Shown piece by piece: positions 33,922-43,769 of a stretch of DNA of 64,000 nucleotides. Under the pieces are notes generated by a model. The model was not told where the DNA came from. It saw nothing but the letters and a program-made list of their open reading frames with translations, and made no database searches. The translations under genes were made by a program, and so were the position numbers. Within the stretch, counting starts at the first letter, position 1, and the number at the start of each line of letters is the position of its first letter. This stretch comes from JBGPTK01 sp963797765 (GTDB taxonomy: Bacteria > Acidobacteriota > Terriglobia > Acidiferrales > UBA7541): the NCBI GenBank assembly GCA_963797765.1, contig CAWCQU010000004.1, positions 248,001-312,000 on the forward strand. The letters run 5' to 3'.

Positions 33922-36132
33922 GTGGCGGACTCTCAACCTCTCATCGGCCAGACCGTTTCGCACTATCGCATCCTGGAAAGACTCGGGGGCGGTGGCATGG
34001 GCGTGGTGTATAAAGCGGAAGACTCCCGCCTGCGCCGCATGGTCGCCTTGAAGTTCCTGCCTGACGATATGGCGCGGGACCGCGCCGCTCTGGAACGCTT
34101 TCAGCGTGAGGCGCAAGCCGCTTCGGCTCTCAATCATCCCAATATCTGCACGATTCACGATATCGGCGAAGAAGATGGCCGGGCCTACATCGTCATGGAG
34201 TTGCTGGAAGGGACGACGCTCAAACATCAGATATCGGGACGTCCCCTCGAGTTGGAAATGCTTCTGGAACTTTCGATCGAGATCGCCAGCGCTCTCGATG
34301 CCGCGCATTCGAAAGGCATCATCCACCGCGACATCAAGCCAGCCAACATTTTCATAACGCAGAACGGCGCCGCCAAGATTCTCGATTTTGGACTGGCCAA
34401 GATGGCTCCCAAACGCCAGACGGCCGGCGAGAATTTTGGCGATTCGGCTCAACTCACCGCAGTCACCGTCGCGGAACACTTGACCAGCCCGGGATCCACT
34501 CTGGGGACGATCGCTTATATGTCGCCCGAGCAGGCTCGCGGAAAAGAAGTGGACGTCCGAAGCGATTTGTTTTCCTTTGGCGTGGTGCTATATGAAATGG
34601 CCACCGGACGATTGGCTTTTTCGGGTGATACTTCCGCCGTAATTTTCGATGCGATTCTGAACCATGCTCCTGTTTCGCCAAGACGCTTGAATTCGCGCCT
34701 GCCGGCGGAAATGGAACGAATCATCAATACGCTGCTGGAAAAGGAACTTCCCGCGCGCTACCAGTCCGCCGCGCGGTTGCGCGCCGACTTGCAACAATTG
34801 AAACGCGATTACGATTCCGGCCGGGCCACCGCATCCAGCGCGGCGCCTGCCGCAAAGTCGGTGGCGGTGCTGTACTTTGAAAACTTGAGCGGCGCCAAGG
34901 AAGACGAATATTTCCGCGACGGCATGACGGAAGACATCATCACGGAACTTTCCAAGATCGGCCAGTTGCATGTGTTCCCGCGCGCGGAAATGTACGCCTA
35001 CCGCGATAAGCTGGTCACCGCTCCGCAAGTGGGCCAGGAACTGAACGCCGCGTTCGTGCTGGGAGGCAGTCTGCGCCGCGCGGGAAACCGCCTGCGCATT
35101 ACCGCGCAGTTGGTGGAAACACGCACGCGCCATTCGGTGTGGGCGGAACGCTACGACCGCCAGATGGAAGACGTTTTTGCCATTCAGGACGAAATCGCGC
35201 AGAGCATCGCGGCGGCCCTGAAGCTGGTGTTGACGGAGAGCGAAAAACAGGCCATCGCCAAGGCGCCCACCGCGGATGTGAAGGCCTACGATTTCTATTT
35301 GCGCGGACGGCAATTCTTCTATCAATTCCGGCGGCGAGGCTATGATTTCGCGCGGCAGCTTTTTTCGCGGGCAATTGAACTTGACCCCGGATATGCGCGC
35401 GCCTATGCCGGAGTCGCCGATTGCTATTCGTATCTCTACATGTACTGGGAAGCGAGCCAGGAAAATTTGAAAGCGGCCGACGATGCCAGCCAGAAGGCTT
35501 TGCAACTCGACCCGGACCTGGCCGAAGCTCACCTTTCGCGCGGGCTGGCAATTTCCCTCGACAAACGCTACGACGAAGCGGAGCAGGAATTTGAGATTGC
35601 CATCCGGCTCGATCCAAAGCTCTATGAGACTTATTATTTCTACGCCCGGGCCTGCTTTCAGCAGGGCAAGCTGGAAAGAGCCGGAGCACTGTTCGAGAGC
35701 GCCGCGAAGGTGAACCCGGACGACTACCAGGCGCCCAGCATGTTGGCCATGGTGCTGGAAGGCCAGGGCCGCATGGCGGAGGCGAAAGCAGCACACGGCC
35801 GCGCGCTGCGGGCGGCAGAGAAGCATCTGGAACTGCACCCGGATGATGCCCGTGCTCTTTATTTGGGCGCCACCGATCTCTGCCAATTGGGCGAGCGGGC
35901 GCGCAGCCTGGATTGGGCTCGGCGCGCTTTGGCTATCGACCCGGAAGATTGCGGCATCCTCTACAATGTCGCCTGTGTGTATTCCCTTCAGGGTTCGAGC
36001 GAAGAAGCCCTCGATTGTCTGGAAAAAGCTCTACTGCACGGGTTTTGGTACAAGAGATGGGCTCAGCACGACTCGGATTTGGATTCGCTGCGCAACCATC
36101 CCCGCTTTCAATCCCTCATGGCACGTGAGTAA
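33922..36132 (+). CDS. Ser/Thr protein kinase with TolB-like and TPR domains, paralogue 3 (no membrane helix)
   Basis: 736 residues from a GTG start, chosen by alignment with the other two kinases (MADSQPLIGQTVSHYRIL) and by the conserved promoter spacing. The kinase core shows GGGGMGVVYKAEDSRL, HRDIKPANIF, DFGLAKMAP and AYMSPEQARG. Unlike paralogues 1 and 2 there is no hydrophobic membrane stretch. After the kinase comes KSVAVLYFENLSG, FRDGMTEDIITELSKIG and AFVLGGSLRRAGNRLRITAQLV, the TolB-like domain often fused to adenylate cyclases and regulators, then about six TPR units (ELDPGYARAYAGVADCY). It is probably cytoplasmic. The target is unknown. Confidence 0.9.
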   Translation: MADSQPLIGQTVSHYRILERLGGGGMGVVYKAEDSRLRRMVALKFLPDDMARDRAALERFQREAQAASALNHPNICTIHDIGEEDGRAYIVMELLEGTTLKHQISGRPLELEMLLELSIEIASALDAAHSKGIIHRDIKPANIFITQNGAAKILDFGLAKMAPKRQTAGENFGDSAQLTAVTVAEHLTSPGSTLGTIAYMSPEQARGKEVDVRSDLFSFGVVLYEMATGRLAFSGDTSAVIFDAILNHAPVSPRRLNSRLPAEMERIINTLLEKELPARYQSAARLRADLQQLKRDYDSGRATASSAAPAAKSVAVLYFENLSGAKEDEYFRDGMTEDIITELSKIGQLHVFPRAEMYAYRDKLVTAPQVGQELNAAFVLGGSLRRAGNRLRITAQLVETRTRHSVWAERYDRQMEDVFAIQDEIAQSIAAALKLVLTESEKQAIAKAPTADVKAYDFYLRGRQFFYQFRRRGYDFARQLFSRAIELDPGYARAYAGVADCYSYLYMYWEASQENLKAADDASQKALQLDPDLAEAHLSRGLAISLDKRYDEAEQEFEIAIRLDPKLYETYYFYARACFQQGKLERAGALFESAAKVNPDDYQAPSMLAMVLEGQGRMAEAKAAHGRALRAAEKHLELHPDDARALYLGATDLCQLGERARSLDWARRALAIDPEDCGILYNVACVYSLQGSSEEALDCLEKALLHGFWYKRWAQHDSDLDSLRNHPRFQSLMARE

Positions 36133-36266
36133 ATCGCATCCGCGCCGGGCATTTCGATTCTCGGATGGTCCACGGCCGGAGACACACCGCTAAACTGAAT
36201 TGCCTGCGGCGGAAGGGGCTTTTCCAGGGTTCGTTCAGCAGGCACGCCCGCTAAGTTAACGAGTCA

Positions 36267-38015
36267 TCAAGCTTCGAGCTTGTACTTGGTGGAAGCGAGG
36301 ACGTAAAGCCTTCGCCAGAGGAATCGATTAATCGTCACTACCATCGCAGCCATCAAAAGCGTGGCCGCGAGGAGCAAGCGGAAGTTTCCACTATCGGTGG
36401 CGCTGCTGATTACCGCGCCTAGGCCGGTGGTTGAAAAAGTTTGCCCGTGGAAGTGAAAGTATTCGGCCACAATGCTGGCGTTCCACGCGCCACCGGAAGC
36501 CGTCACCAGTCCGGTGATCAAATAAGGAAAAATGGCAGGCAGCAACAGCTGCCGCCATCTCTCAAACTTTCCAAATTGAAAAATCCCGCACACTTCCTTC
36601 AAGTCGGTAGGAATCGCGCTGGCTCCCGCGATCACGTTGAAGAGGATGTACCACTGCGTGCCCAGCAGGAGCAGAACGATCGAACCGATTCCCAGCCCGC
36701 CGCCCGCGCGAATCAACAGAAGTAGAATGATCGGAAAAAGCGCCGTCGCAGGAACGGAAGCCGCAATCTGCGCAATCGGCTGCATCACCGCGGAAAGGCG
36801 CGGATTCAATCCGATGATCACTCCGGCCGGAATCGTCCACAGCGCCGCAAGCAGCAGCGTGAACTCCACGCGAAGAAACGTCGCGCCTGCCCCCACGAAA
36901 ATACTGCGGAGTTCCACTCTGCTGACGGTGGAAAGCAACGCAGTCATTCTGAGAAATGCATATCCGATTCCCAGCAGCACAAGCAGGAGCGAAGCGCGCA
37001 CGATCCACTTTCTGCCGTTTTCCGGGGGCGCGGCTTCGAGCTCCGGCGGCCTGCGTTTGGCAAAGTACAGACTCAGGCGCTCGCGCAACGGCCGGACCGA
37101 TGCCTGCGCGACAAGCGGCACGATCCGCGAACGCCGCAGGAAATCCAGCACGTAGGAGTGCGGCGATTCCACCGCCTCCACTTGCTCAAACTTGAATTTC
37201 TCGGCCCACGCGATCACCGGCCGCCAGATCAATTGATCCATCAGCACGATTACTCCAACCATCGTGGCGACTCCCCAAATGATCGCCCGAGTGTCGCCGG
37301 CGTTCGCCGCTGTTTGCAAATAAGAGCCCAGGCCGGGAAGCCGCAAGTCGCGGTCTCCCAGCACGAACATTTCGCACGCCATCAGGAAAAACCATCCGCC
37401 CGCCACCGACATCATCGAATTCCACACCAGTCCGATCGTGGCGTAGGGCAATTCCATCTGCGTGAACCGCTGCCACCAACTCCAGCGGTAGATCACCGCC
37501 ACTTCGCGCATCTCGCGCGGAATGGATTTCAGCGAAGAATAAAAACTGAAGGTCATGTTCCACACCTGGCCGGTAAAGATCAGCAGGATGGACCCCAACT
37601 CGATTCCGAAATTCCGTGTGGGAAAAAGCGCCACCATGGCCACCATCACGCCGGGCAGAAAACTCAAAACAGGAATGGACTGCAGCGTATCGAGCAGCGG
37701 AATCATGAACCGCTCGGCTTTTGCGTTGTAGGCGGCGACATATCCGTAAATGAGCGTGAAAATTAAACTGAAAAAGTAGGCCAGCAAGATCCGCAAAAGC
37801 GAGAACATCGCGTACTTCGGCAGCGCGCCCAGCGAGAGCTGAATTTGCTCATGCGCGCTCACGGGCGCAATCCACCTGTGAGTGATCGCAAGCAGCGCAT
37901 AGAACATCGCCAGGCCCGCAAGCACCACCGGCAGATCCCGCAGCACCGAAGGGACGCCTGCGGGCAACTTTCCCCAGGCGGGAACTCGGGATGGCGAATT
38001 ATCGTGGGGCGTCAT
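36267..38015 (-). CDS. ABC transporter permease with two fused permease halves (NitT/TauT type)
   Basis: 582 residues, about twelve membrane segments. The protein is two tandem BPD-type permease units. The first contains the EAA-like loop EMREVAVIYRWSWWQRFTQMELPYATIGL, the second DLKEVCGIFQFGKFERWRQLLLPAIFPYLITGL. A soluble linker of about 80 residues (KRRPPELEAAPPENGRKW) joins them. It starts 13 bp after the ATPase gene, so the two form one importer of the nitrate/sulfonate/taurine family. No substrate-binding protein gene is in the window, so the substrate is unknown. Confidence 0.85.
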   Translation of the reverse strand: MTPHDNSPSRVPAWGKLPAGVPSVLRDLPVVLAGLAMFYALLAITHRWIAPVSAHEQIQLSLGALPKYAMFSLLRILLAYFFSLIFTLIYGYVAAYNAKAERFMIPLLDTLQSIPVLSFLPGVMVAMVALFPTRNFGIELGSILLIFTGQVWNMTFSFYSSLKSIPREMREVAVIYRWSWWQRFTQMELPYATIGLVWNSMMSVAGGWFFLMACEMFVLGDRDLRLPGLGSYLQTAANAGDTRAIIWGVATMVGVIVLMDQLIWRPVIAWAEKFKFEQVEAVESPHSYVLDFLRRSRIVPLVAQASVRPLRERLSLYFAKRRPPELEAAPPENGRKWIVRASLLLVLLGIGYAFLRMTALLSTVSRVELRSIFVGAGATFLRVEFTLLLAALWTIPAGVIIGLNPRLSAVMQPIAQIAASVPATALFPIILLLLIRAGGGLGIGSIVLLLLGTQWYILFNVIAGASAIPTDLKEVCGIFQFGKFERWRQLLLPAIFPYLITGLVTASGGAWNASIVAEYFHFHGQTFSTTGLGAVISSATDSGNFRLLLAATLLMAAMVVTINRFLWRRLYVLASTKYKLEA

Positions 38016-38028
38016 TCGCGGCGCGTTC

Positions 38029-39759
38029 TCAATCGGATCCGCCCGTCCGGGCGGGCCGGTAAAGTTGCAGCCGGTCGTTTTCGGAATCGTATTCGAAAAT
38101 TTCCGCGTACCGGCCCCAATTCAAGGCCGTTTCAATTTGCTGCTTCGTTTCGTCCTCGGACAGGTATTCATCCAGAACGTCGTGGAAAAATTCAAGCGGC
38201 ATTGCCTGATCCGACTTGCTCTCGAGCGTGGTCTTCATCTGCTGAAGCAAAGCAACGTGAGCCAGCACGGCCTCGCGAAACTGGATTTTGCGCGAGCGAA
38301 TGTCCGCTTCGGCGAATTCTTTTCCCTTTGCGGTGAGGATTACATCTCCCTCCTTCACGGTGACGAACCCGAGCAGCGCCGCCGCATCAATCATCGGCAG
38401 CAGATCATCCACTTCCAGCAGGAGATCCTCGGAGATGTGATACATGTCCTCTTCGCCTTGGCGATCGTTCAACAGTTCGAGCAAGCCCGCTACGCCGCCG
38501 GGCCGCGCGTGCGGCAGCAATTGCGGGCGCGGCTTCGGCGTGCCGCTCGCGGCTGAGGGAGGCGCCAGATCAAGCTCCGGCTGCGTCATCACCTTGTAAA
38601 TGTAGTCCACGTAAAGAAGAAAGGCCGGAGACTTGCGGTCTCTCGGCTGGCGCAACGGGATGCGAAAGTCAGCGCGGATTTTTGCCGGATTGCCGCCGAG
38701 CACAACGATCCGGTCGGCCAGCAATACCGCTTCCTCAATATTGTGCGTCACCAGAAAAATGGCGCGCGTGGGAATTTTCTTCGCAAGCCACAGCTCCATC
38801 AATTCGCCGCGCAGATTTTCCGCGGTCAGCACGTCCAACGCGGAGAACGGTTCGTCCATAAACAGGATTTCCGGCTCGATGGCCAGCGCCCGGGCGAATC
38901 CCACGCGCTGTTTCATTCCGCCCGACAATTCCTTGGGGTAGGCCGTCTCGAAATTTCTCAATCCAACGGAGTCCAGCGCCTGAAGAGCCCGCCGGCGCCG
39001 CTCCTCCTGCCCAACGCCGCGCGCCAGCAGCGGCGTTTCCACGTTTTCAAGCACGGTAAGCCACGGGAACAATGCAAAGCTTTGAAACACTATCGCCACA
39101 TTCGGGTGGCACTGCGGCATCGGGGTATCGTGCCAAAGGACGTTCCCGGTTGAAGGTATTGCCAGCCCGGAGAGCATTCTCAACAGGGTGGATTTTCCCG
39201 ATCCCGAAGGGCCGAGCAGAGCCAGGATGGTGCCTGCTTCGATGGAAATATCTACCGGCGCGACTACCTGGATCTGGCGGCCATCCGGCTGCTGATAGCT
39301 CTTTCCGATTTGTCGCGCTTCGATAATGTGCATCGGCGTGGCAGGACGCGGGATTGCCACACCTTCCACGGCTGGTTCTGCAACCGCGATTGCTCTCGCT
39401 CCCGGCGCCCGGTGCGGTTGTGCCAGCTCGTTCATCAAGCTCTGCCAGGCTTCTTCGGGGAGCGAATCGAGAAAAGATTCGCGGTCCGTGGAATTCATCG
39501 CTTCCATGATCTCGTGCATCTCCGGCGCGGGGCGGGAGTGCAACAGCACGTAAGAGTGAAAATAGGGGAAGTTCGCGATCAAGGAGGCCGCGAATTCAGC
39601 GGGCATGGCGCCAAACAAGGCCCGCTGTTCTTCAAATGGAAGGGTCAACATGAAATCCGCGACAGCGGCCACGTCCTGCGCGCGCAGAAGGGCAACGGCG
39701 GCAGTCCACAGACCCTGCTTCGAAAGTTCACGCGCTTTCTCGAATGAAGAAGGAGCCAT
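38029..39759 (-). CDS. ABC ATPase with MgtE-N-like N-terminus and AAA-associated C-terminal domain
   Basis: 576 residues in three parts. Residues 1-115 are helical with repeated DVAAVADFMLTLPFEEQRALF and LDSLPEEAWQSLM units, which look like the MgtE N-terminal superhelix. Residues about 140-390 are a NitT/TauT ATPase with Walker A LLGPSGSGKSTLLRML, signature LSGGMKQRVGFARAL and Walker B ILFMDEPFSALD. The C-terminus (MYHISEDLLLEVDDLLPMIDAAALLGFV..., ALNWGRYAEIFEYD) is the AAA-associated regulatory domain found in this ATPase group. The fusion with an MgtE-N-like module is unusual to me and suggests regulation by an ion or partner. It is followed by the fused permease. Confidence 0.85.
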   Translation of the reverse strand: MAPSSFEKARELSKQGLWTAAVALLRAQDVAAVADFMLTLPFEEQRALFGAMPAEFAASLIANFPYFHSYVLLHSRPAPEMHEIMEAMNSTDRESFLDSLPEEAWQSLMNELAQPHRAPGARAIAVAEPAVEGVAIPRPATPMHIIEARQIGKSYQQPDGRQIQVVAPVDISIEAGTILALLGPSGSGKSTLLRMLSGLAIPSTGNVLWHDTPMPQCHPNVAIVFQSFALFPWLTVLENVETPLLARGVGQEERRRRALQALDSVGLRNFETAYPKELSGGMKQRVGFARALAIEPEILFMDEPFSALDVLTAENLRGELMELWLAKKIPTRAIFLVTHNIEEAVLLADRIVVLGGNPAKIRADFRIPLRQPRDRKSPAFLLYVDYIYKVMTQPELDLAPPSAASGTPKPRPQLLPHARPGGVAGLLELLNDRQGEEDMYHISEDLLLEVDDLLPMIDAAALLGFVTVKEGDVILTAKGKEFAEADIRSRKIQFREAVLAHVALLQQMKTTLESKSDQAMPLEFFHDVLDEYLSEDETKQQIETALNWGRYAEIFEYDSENDRLQLYRPARTGGSD

Positions 39760-39815
39760 AGGCGCTATAGGCTACTACGGATTTGGATTGCCGCTGAAGG
39801 CGGCGTGCTTGCGGA

Positions 39816-40706
39816 TTACTTCCGCGAAATCAGGAGTTGATCGATTTTTTCCATCAATTCGCGCGTGACGGAATGATCGATATTGTGCTTCACTCCTCCG
39901 CGGATAATCGGCCCGCCAATCGCATCGAGTTCCGGCACGCGTCCCGCCTTCACGTCTTTTTGCATCGAGCTGCGCGCCGTGGGCGGAAAGGTGCCGAGAA
40001 TGGCTAGGGATTTCGATATGTCGAGATTCGCTCCTTCCGCGTTGGCCACGTTGCATGCTTCGCGCATCACGGATTCGAGCCGCGCCCGCCACGTTGGATC
40101 GCCAAGAATTTCACCGATCGATTTATCCGATGCCGTACCAGTCAGCGCGAACGGAGCGAGAAACGAAAGCTTGCTCCAAAGCATGGTCTGTTCATTGGGA
40201 TGAAAATCGCATGTAAAGCCGGCCTGCCGGAATATTTCAGCAATTCCGCCCAATTTCGCTTCGCCTTGTGCTGCCAGCGCCATTCGCACGAACGGAGATC
40301 GCACAACAATATGTCCCGGCGCCACTCGCTCGGCTTCTGCGCCGATGGTTCCCGGAACCACGCGGTCGTGTCCGTAGCGCGATCGCAATAACGCAACATG
40401 ATCGATTCCGTTCAACAGAGGAACAACTGTTCCCAGTCCGGCTCCGTCCGGCGGCAAAGTTCGCAGCGCGGGTTCGAGTTGAAGAGCTTTGACGGTTACC
40501 CAGAGAACGTCCACAGACTCATCCAGTTTCACGGCACGATGGATCAGCGCCGTATTCTCTCCCGCGGGCCTTTCCAGCCACAGATGATCCGGCTGCCGAG
40601 CGAAAGTTTCGGGCCGCAGCAGCAACGTCACGCGTTCCCCTCCGTGGGCAAGAATTGTCCCGATTAATCCGCCGATTCCGCCCGCGCCCAAAATTGCATG
40701 ATTCAC
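39816..40706 (-). CDS. Ketopantoate reductase family protein (PanE/ApbA-like)
   Basis: 296 residues. The N-terminus MNHAILGAGGIGGLIGTILAHGG is a Rossmann NADP site; LWVTVKALQLEPAL and LNGIDHV fit PanE, and the C-terminal domain shows FLAPFALTGTASDKSIGEIL with TARSSMQKDVKAGRVPELDAIGGPI, the family's substrate-site loop with Ser. It reduces 2-dehydropantoate to pantoate in coenzyme A synthesis, or another 2-oxoacid. It lies 24 bp after the RND permease gene, so co-transcription is possible although the functions are unrelated. Confidence 0.85.
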   Translation of the reverse strand: MNHAILGAGGIGGLIGTILAHGGERVTLLLRPETFARQPDHLWLERPAGENTALIHRAVKLDESVDVLWVTVKALQLEPALRTLPPDGAGLGTVVPLLNGIDHVALLRSRYGHDRVVPGTIGAEAERVAPGHIVVRSPFVRMALAAQGEAKLGGIAEIFRQAGFTCDFHPNEQTMLWSKLSFLAPFALTGTASDKSIGEILGDPTWRARLESVMREACNVANAEGANLDISKSLAILGTFPPTARSSMQKDVKAGRVPELDAIGGPIIRGGVKHNIDHSVTRELMEKIDQLLISRK

Positions 40707-40730
40707 TCGTCGTCTCCCAAAGATTCCAAA

Positions 40731-43700
40731 CTACGAACGCTGCTCCAGGATGGAATAAAACACCGGCATGACCAGCAGAGTGATGAATGTGGAAAGGAGC
40801 AGGCCGCCGATCACTGCCAGGGCCAGGGGCTTTTGCAGTTCGGCGCCCGCGCCGAGGCCCAGCGCCAGCGGAAACAGGCCGAACAGCGTGGCCAGCGTGG
40901 TCATTAAAATCGGGCGGATGCGGATTTTGCCTGCTGCTACCAGCGCTTCGTCCAGCGGCAAATGTTCTTCTTCCCACAATTTGTGCACGTATTCGAACAG
41001 GATGATGCCGTTTTTCACCACCAGCCCCACCATCAGAATAATTCCCATGAACGAGGAAACGTTCAGCGCCGTTCCGGTGGCCCAAAGCATCGCGAACACT
41101 CCCACCAGGGCGAGCGGGGCAGCCGATAAAATAATCAGAGCCGGAGCAAACGAGCGGAACTGAATCACCAGCACGATAAACACCGCCGCAAGCGCGAGGC
41201 CCAGCACCCTCAGCAAATCGTGGAACGAGCTTTGCTGGCTTTCATATTGCCCGCCGATTTCGTAAGTGACGCCTTGCGGCAACTGTGCGCTGCGCATCAC
41301 CTGCTGCACATCGGCGATCACGCTGCCCAGGTCGCGATTCTCGAGGCGCCCGGTCAACGTCACCATCAGCCGCTGATTTTCGCGCAGCAATTGACTTTCA
41401 CCCGTCACCTGCTGCACTTGAGCGAGCGAAGAAAGCGGCACGATCTGCCGCACCGGAGCGGGCGTGACGATCGGAAATTGCCGGATGCTGTCGTAATTCT
41501 GCCGGAACGAATCGGGAAAGCGCACGCGAATGCCGATGGTGCGGTCCGACTCGCGCAACTGCGTTTCTTCCGCGCCCAGCAAGCCCGCGCTCACCTGCTG
41601 TGTCACCTGGTCCGAAGTCAATCCCGCGCGGCCCGCGGCGGTCGGATCCACCTGAAACACGATTTCCGGGTTTCCTTTTTGAATGCCTTTGTAATCCACC
41701 AGACCTTTTACGGCTTGCAGTTTCGGACCGAGTTGATCCGCCACCTGTTCCAGTTGCGTCAGGCTATTTCCGAAGATTTTCACTTCCACCGGTTCCGGAG
41801 AGCCTTGCAGGTCGCCCAGCATGTCCTGCAGGATTTGCGTGAACTCCACATCGATTCCGGGAACGTTCTTGGCCAGCCAGCCGCGCACGTCTTCCATCAC
41901 TTCCTGGGTCGAGCGCTTGCGTTCCGAGCGCGGCTTCATTTTCACCAGCACGTCGCCTTTGTTTTGCTGGGTGGCATAAAGGCCCAGTTCCGCTCCGGTA
42001 CGCCGAGAAACAGCCGCCGTTTCCGGCATCGCCGCGATGTGCTGTTCAACGGTCTTGAGGATCCGGTCCGTTTCGTCGAGCGAAGTTCCCGGCGGCGTCA
42101 AATAATCCAGCACGTAGCCGCCTTCGTCCATCTCCGGTAAAAATCCAGTCTCCAGCGCGAAATAAATCGCGCCGCCGGCAACCACCAAAACCACCGTCGC
42201 CGCCGCAACGATCAATCGATGCCCCAGCGACCAGCGCACCATTCGTTCGTAAACGCGATTCACCGGCGCGATAAACTTCTCGGAGCTATCCTTGTGCGCC
42301 TGCCCCGATAGAAACTTCAACGAGAGCAGCGGAATAATCGTCAGCGCGAAGACCAGCGAAAGCAGCACCGAAACCGCCAGCGTCATCGATAGCGCCGAAA
42401 AGAAATCGCCTACGAATCCCTTGAGCAACGTCAGCGGCAGGAAAACCACCAGCGTCGTCGCCGTGGAACCGATCACCGCGCCCAGCAGTTCCTGCGTGCC
42501 GGCTTCCGCGGCTTCCCCCGGCGATTCGCCCAGCCCGATGTGCCGGTAAATGTTTTCGATGATCACCACGGCATCGTCGATGATCAACCCGATGGCAATC
42601 GCAATCCCGCCCAGCGACATCAGGTTCAGCGTCCCGCCAAACAGCTTGACGAAGAAAAACGTTCCAATCACCGATAGCGGCAGCGAAGTCGCGGCCACCA
42701 GCGTGGTTCGTCCGTCGCGCAGGAATCCATACAGAATCACGATGGCCAGCACCGCGCCGATCAGGATCGCGTCGCGCACGCTGCCAATCGATTCCTGCAC
42801 AAATTCCGCCAGGTCATACACCACGGTGATCCGCAGCGTTTTCGGAATCGCCGAGCCCAGATTTTGCGTCAGCGACTTGATCTGCCCCACCATCTGCAAA
42901 ATGTTTCCGCCAATCTGCCGCGAAATATTGATCAGCGCGGCCGGCTGGCCGTTGCCGTAGATCAGCGTGCGGCGGTCTTCCGTGCCGTATTCCACCGTGG
43001 CCAAATCGCGCAGGCGCACCGGCACTCCGTTTTCGATCGCCACCACTGCGTTGCGAATATCGTCGAGATTCGCGAATTGGCTGGTGGTCAGCACGAGATA
43101 CTGCAAATAATCCTTGGACAGCCGTCCCACCGACGTCACATTGTTCGTCGCCTTCAGTTCGTCCGCGATTTCATTCAGCGACAGCCGGTGCGCCAGCAAT
43201 TTCTGCGGATCGACGATCACCGAAATTTCGCGCACATCCGTCGCCTGCACATCAATCACGCCCACGCCCGGCACCCGGCTGATCATCGGCCGCAAAACAT
43301 AAAAAGCATCGTCCCGCAAGTCCGCATCCGGCACGTTCCCGTTCAGAATCAGACTCAACACCGGAAACACCGCGGGAGTGACGCGCTCGACTTCGATTTC
43401 CGTATCCGCCGGCAACGTGCCGCGCGCCGAGCTCACTCGCGCCTGCACCAACTGCACGGAATATTGCATGTCCGCATCGGGATTAAAGAGAATGGAAATT
43501 TCCGTGTTCCCGCGAATGGTTTTCGAATGCACGCGCCACGCGCCCAGCACCGTCGCCGCCGCTTCCTCCAGCGGACGCGTCACGTTCAGCAGCATCGTTT
43601 CGGGGGAAAGATCGCCCGATTTCGCGAGGATCACCACGCGCGGAAAATTGAGCTCGGGATAAATATTGCTGGGAAGCTCGAAGATGGCCACCACGCCGGC

Positions 43701-43769
43701 AATCGTCAAGAGTGCAGTGAGCAAATAAACCGCGTAAATATTGCGCCGGCAGAAGGCTACGACGTTCAT
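40731..43769 (-). CDS. RND-family efflux permease (HAE1/HME-like)
   Basis: 1012 residues with two halves of six membrane helices and two large periplasmic loops each, as in AcrB/CusA. Membrane helix 4 carries the proton-relay pair in GLIIDDAVVIIENIYRH, with further family motifs LPLSVIGTFFFVKLFGGTLNLMSLGG and ILMVGLVVKNGIILFEY. The N-terminal periplasmic part reads VTRPLEEAAATVLGAWRV. It exports toxic compounds from periplasm or membrane using the proton gradient together with the adaptor (4-bp overlap) and TolC-like channel upstream. Drug or metal specificity cannot be decided from sequence alone. Confidence 0.9.
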   Translation of the reverse strand: MNVVAFCRRNIYAVYLLTALLTIAGVVAIFELPSNIYPELNFPRVVILAKSGDLSPETMLLNVTRPLEEAAATVLGAWRVHSKTIRGNTEISILFNPDADMQYSVQLVQARVSSARGTLPADTEIEVERVTPAVFPVLSLILNGNVPDADLRDDAFYVLRPMISRVPGVGVIDVQATDVREISVIVDPQKLLAHRLSLNEIADELKATNNVTSVGRLSKDYLQYLVLTTSQFANLDDIRNAVVAIENGVPVRLRDLATVEYGTEDRRTLIYGNGQPAALINISRQIGGNILQMVGQIKSLTQNLGSAIPKTLRITVVYDLAEFVQESIGSVRDAILIGAVLAIVILYGFLRDGRTTLVAATSLPLSVIGTFFFVKLFGGTLNLMSLGGIAIAIGLIIDDAVVIIENIYRHIGLGESPGEAAEAGTQELLGAVIGSTATTLVVFLPLTLLKGFVGDFFSALSMTLAVSVLLSLVFALTIIPLLSLKFLSGQAHKDSSEKFIAPVNRVYERMVRWSLGHRLIVAAATVVLVVAGGAIYFALETGFLPEMDEGGYVLDYLTPPGTSLDETDRILKTVEQHIAAMPETAAVSRRTGAELGLYATQQNKGDVLVKMKPRSERKRSTQEVMEDVRGWLAKNVPGIDVEFTQILQDMLGDLQGSPEPVEVKIFGNSLTQLEQVADQLGPKLQAVKGLVDYKGIQKGNPEIVFQVDPTAAGRAGLTSDQVTQQVSAGLLGAEETQLRESDRTIGIRVRFPDSFRQNYDSIRQFPIVTPAPVRQIVPLSSLAQVQQVTGESQLLRENQRLMVTLTGRLENRDLGSVIADVQQVMRSAQLPQGVTYEIGGQYESQQSSFHDLLRVLGLALAAVFIVLVIQFRSFAPALIILSAAPLALVGVFAMLWATGTALNVSSFMGIILMVGLVVKNGIILFEYVHKLWEEEHLPLDEALVAAGKIRIRPILMTTLATLFGLFPLALGLGAGAELQKPLALAVIGGLLLSTFITLLVMPVFYSILEQRS

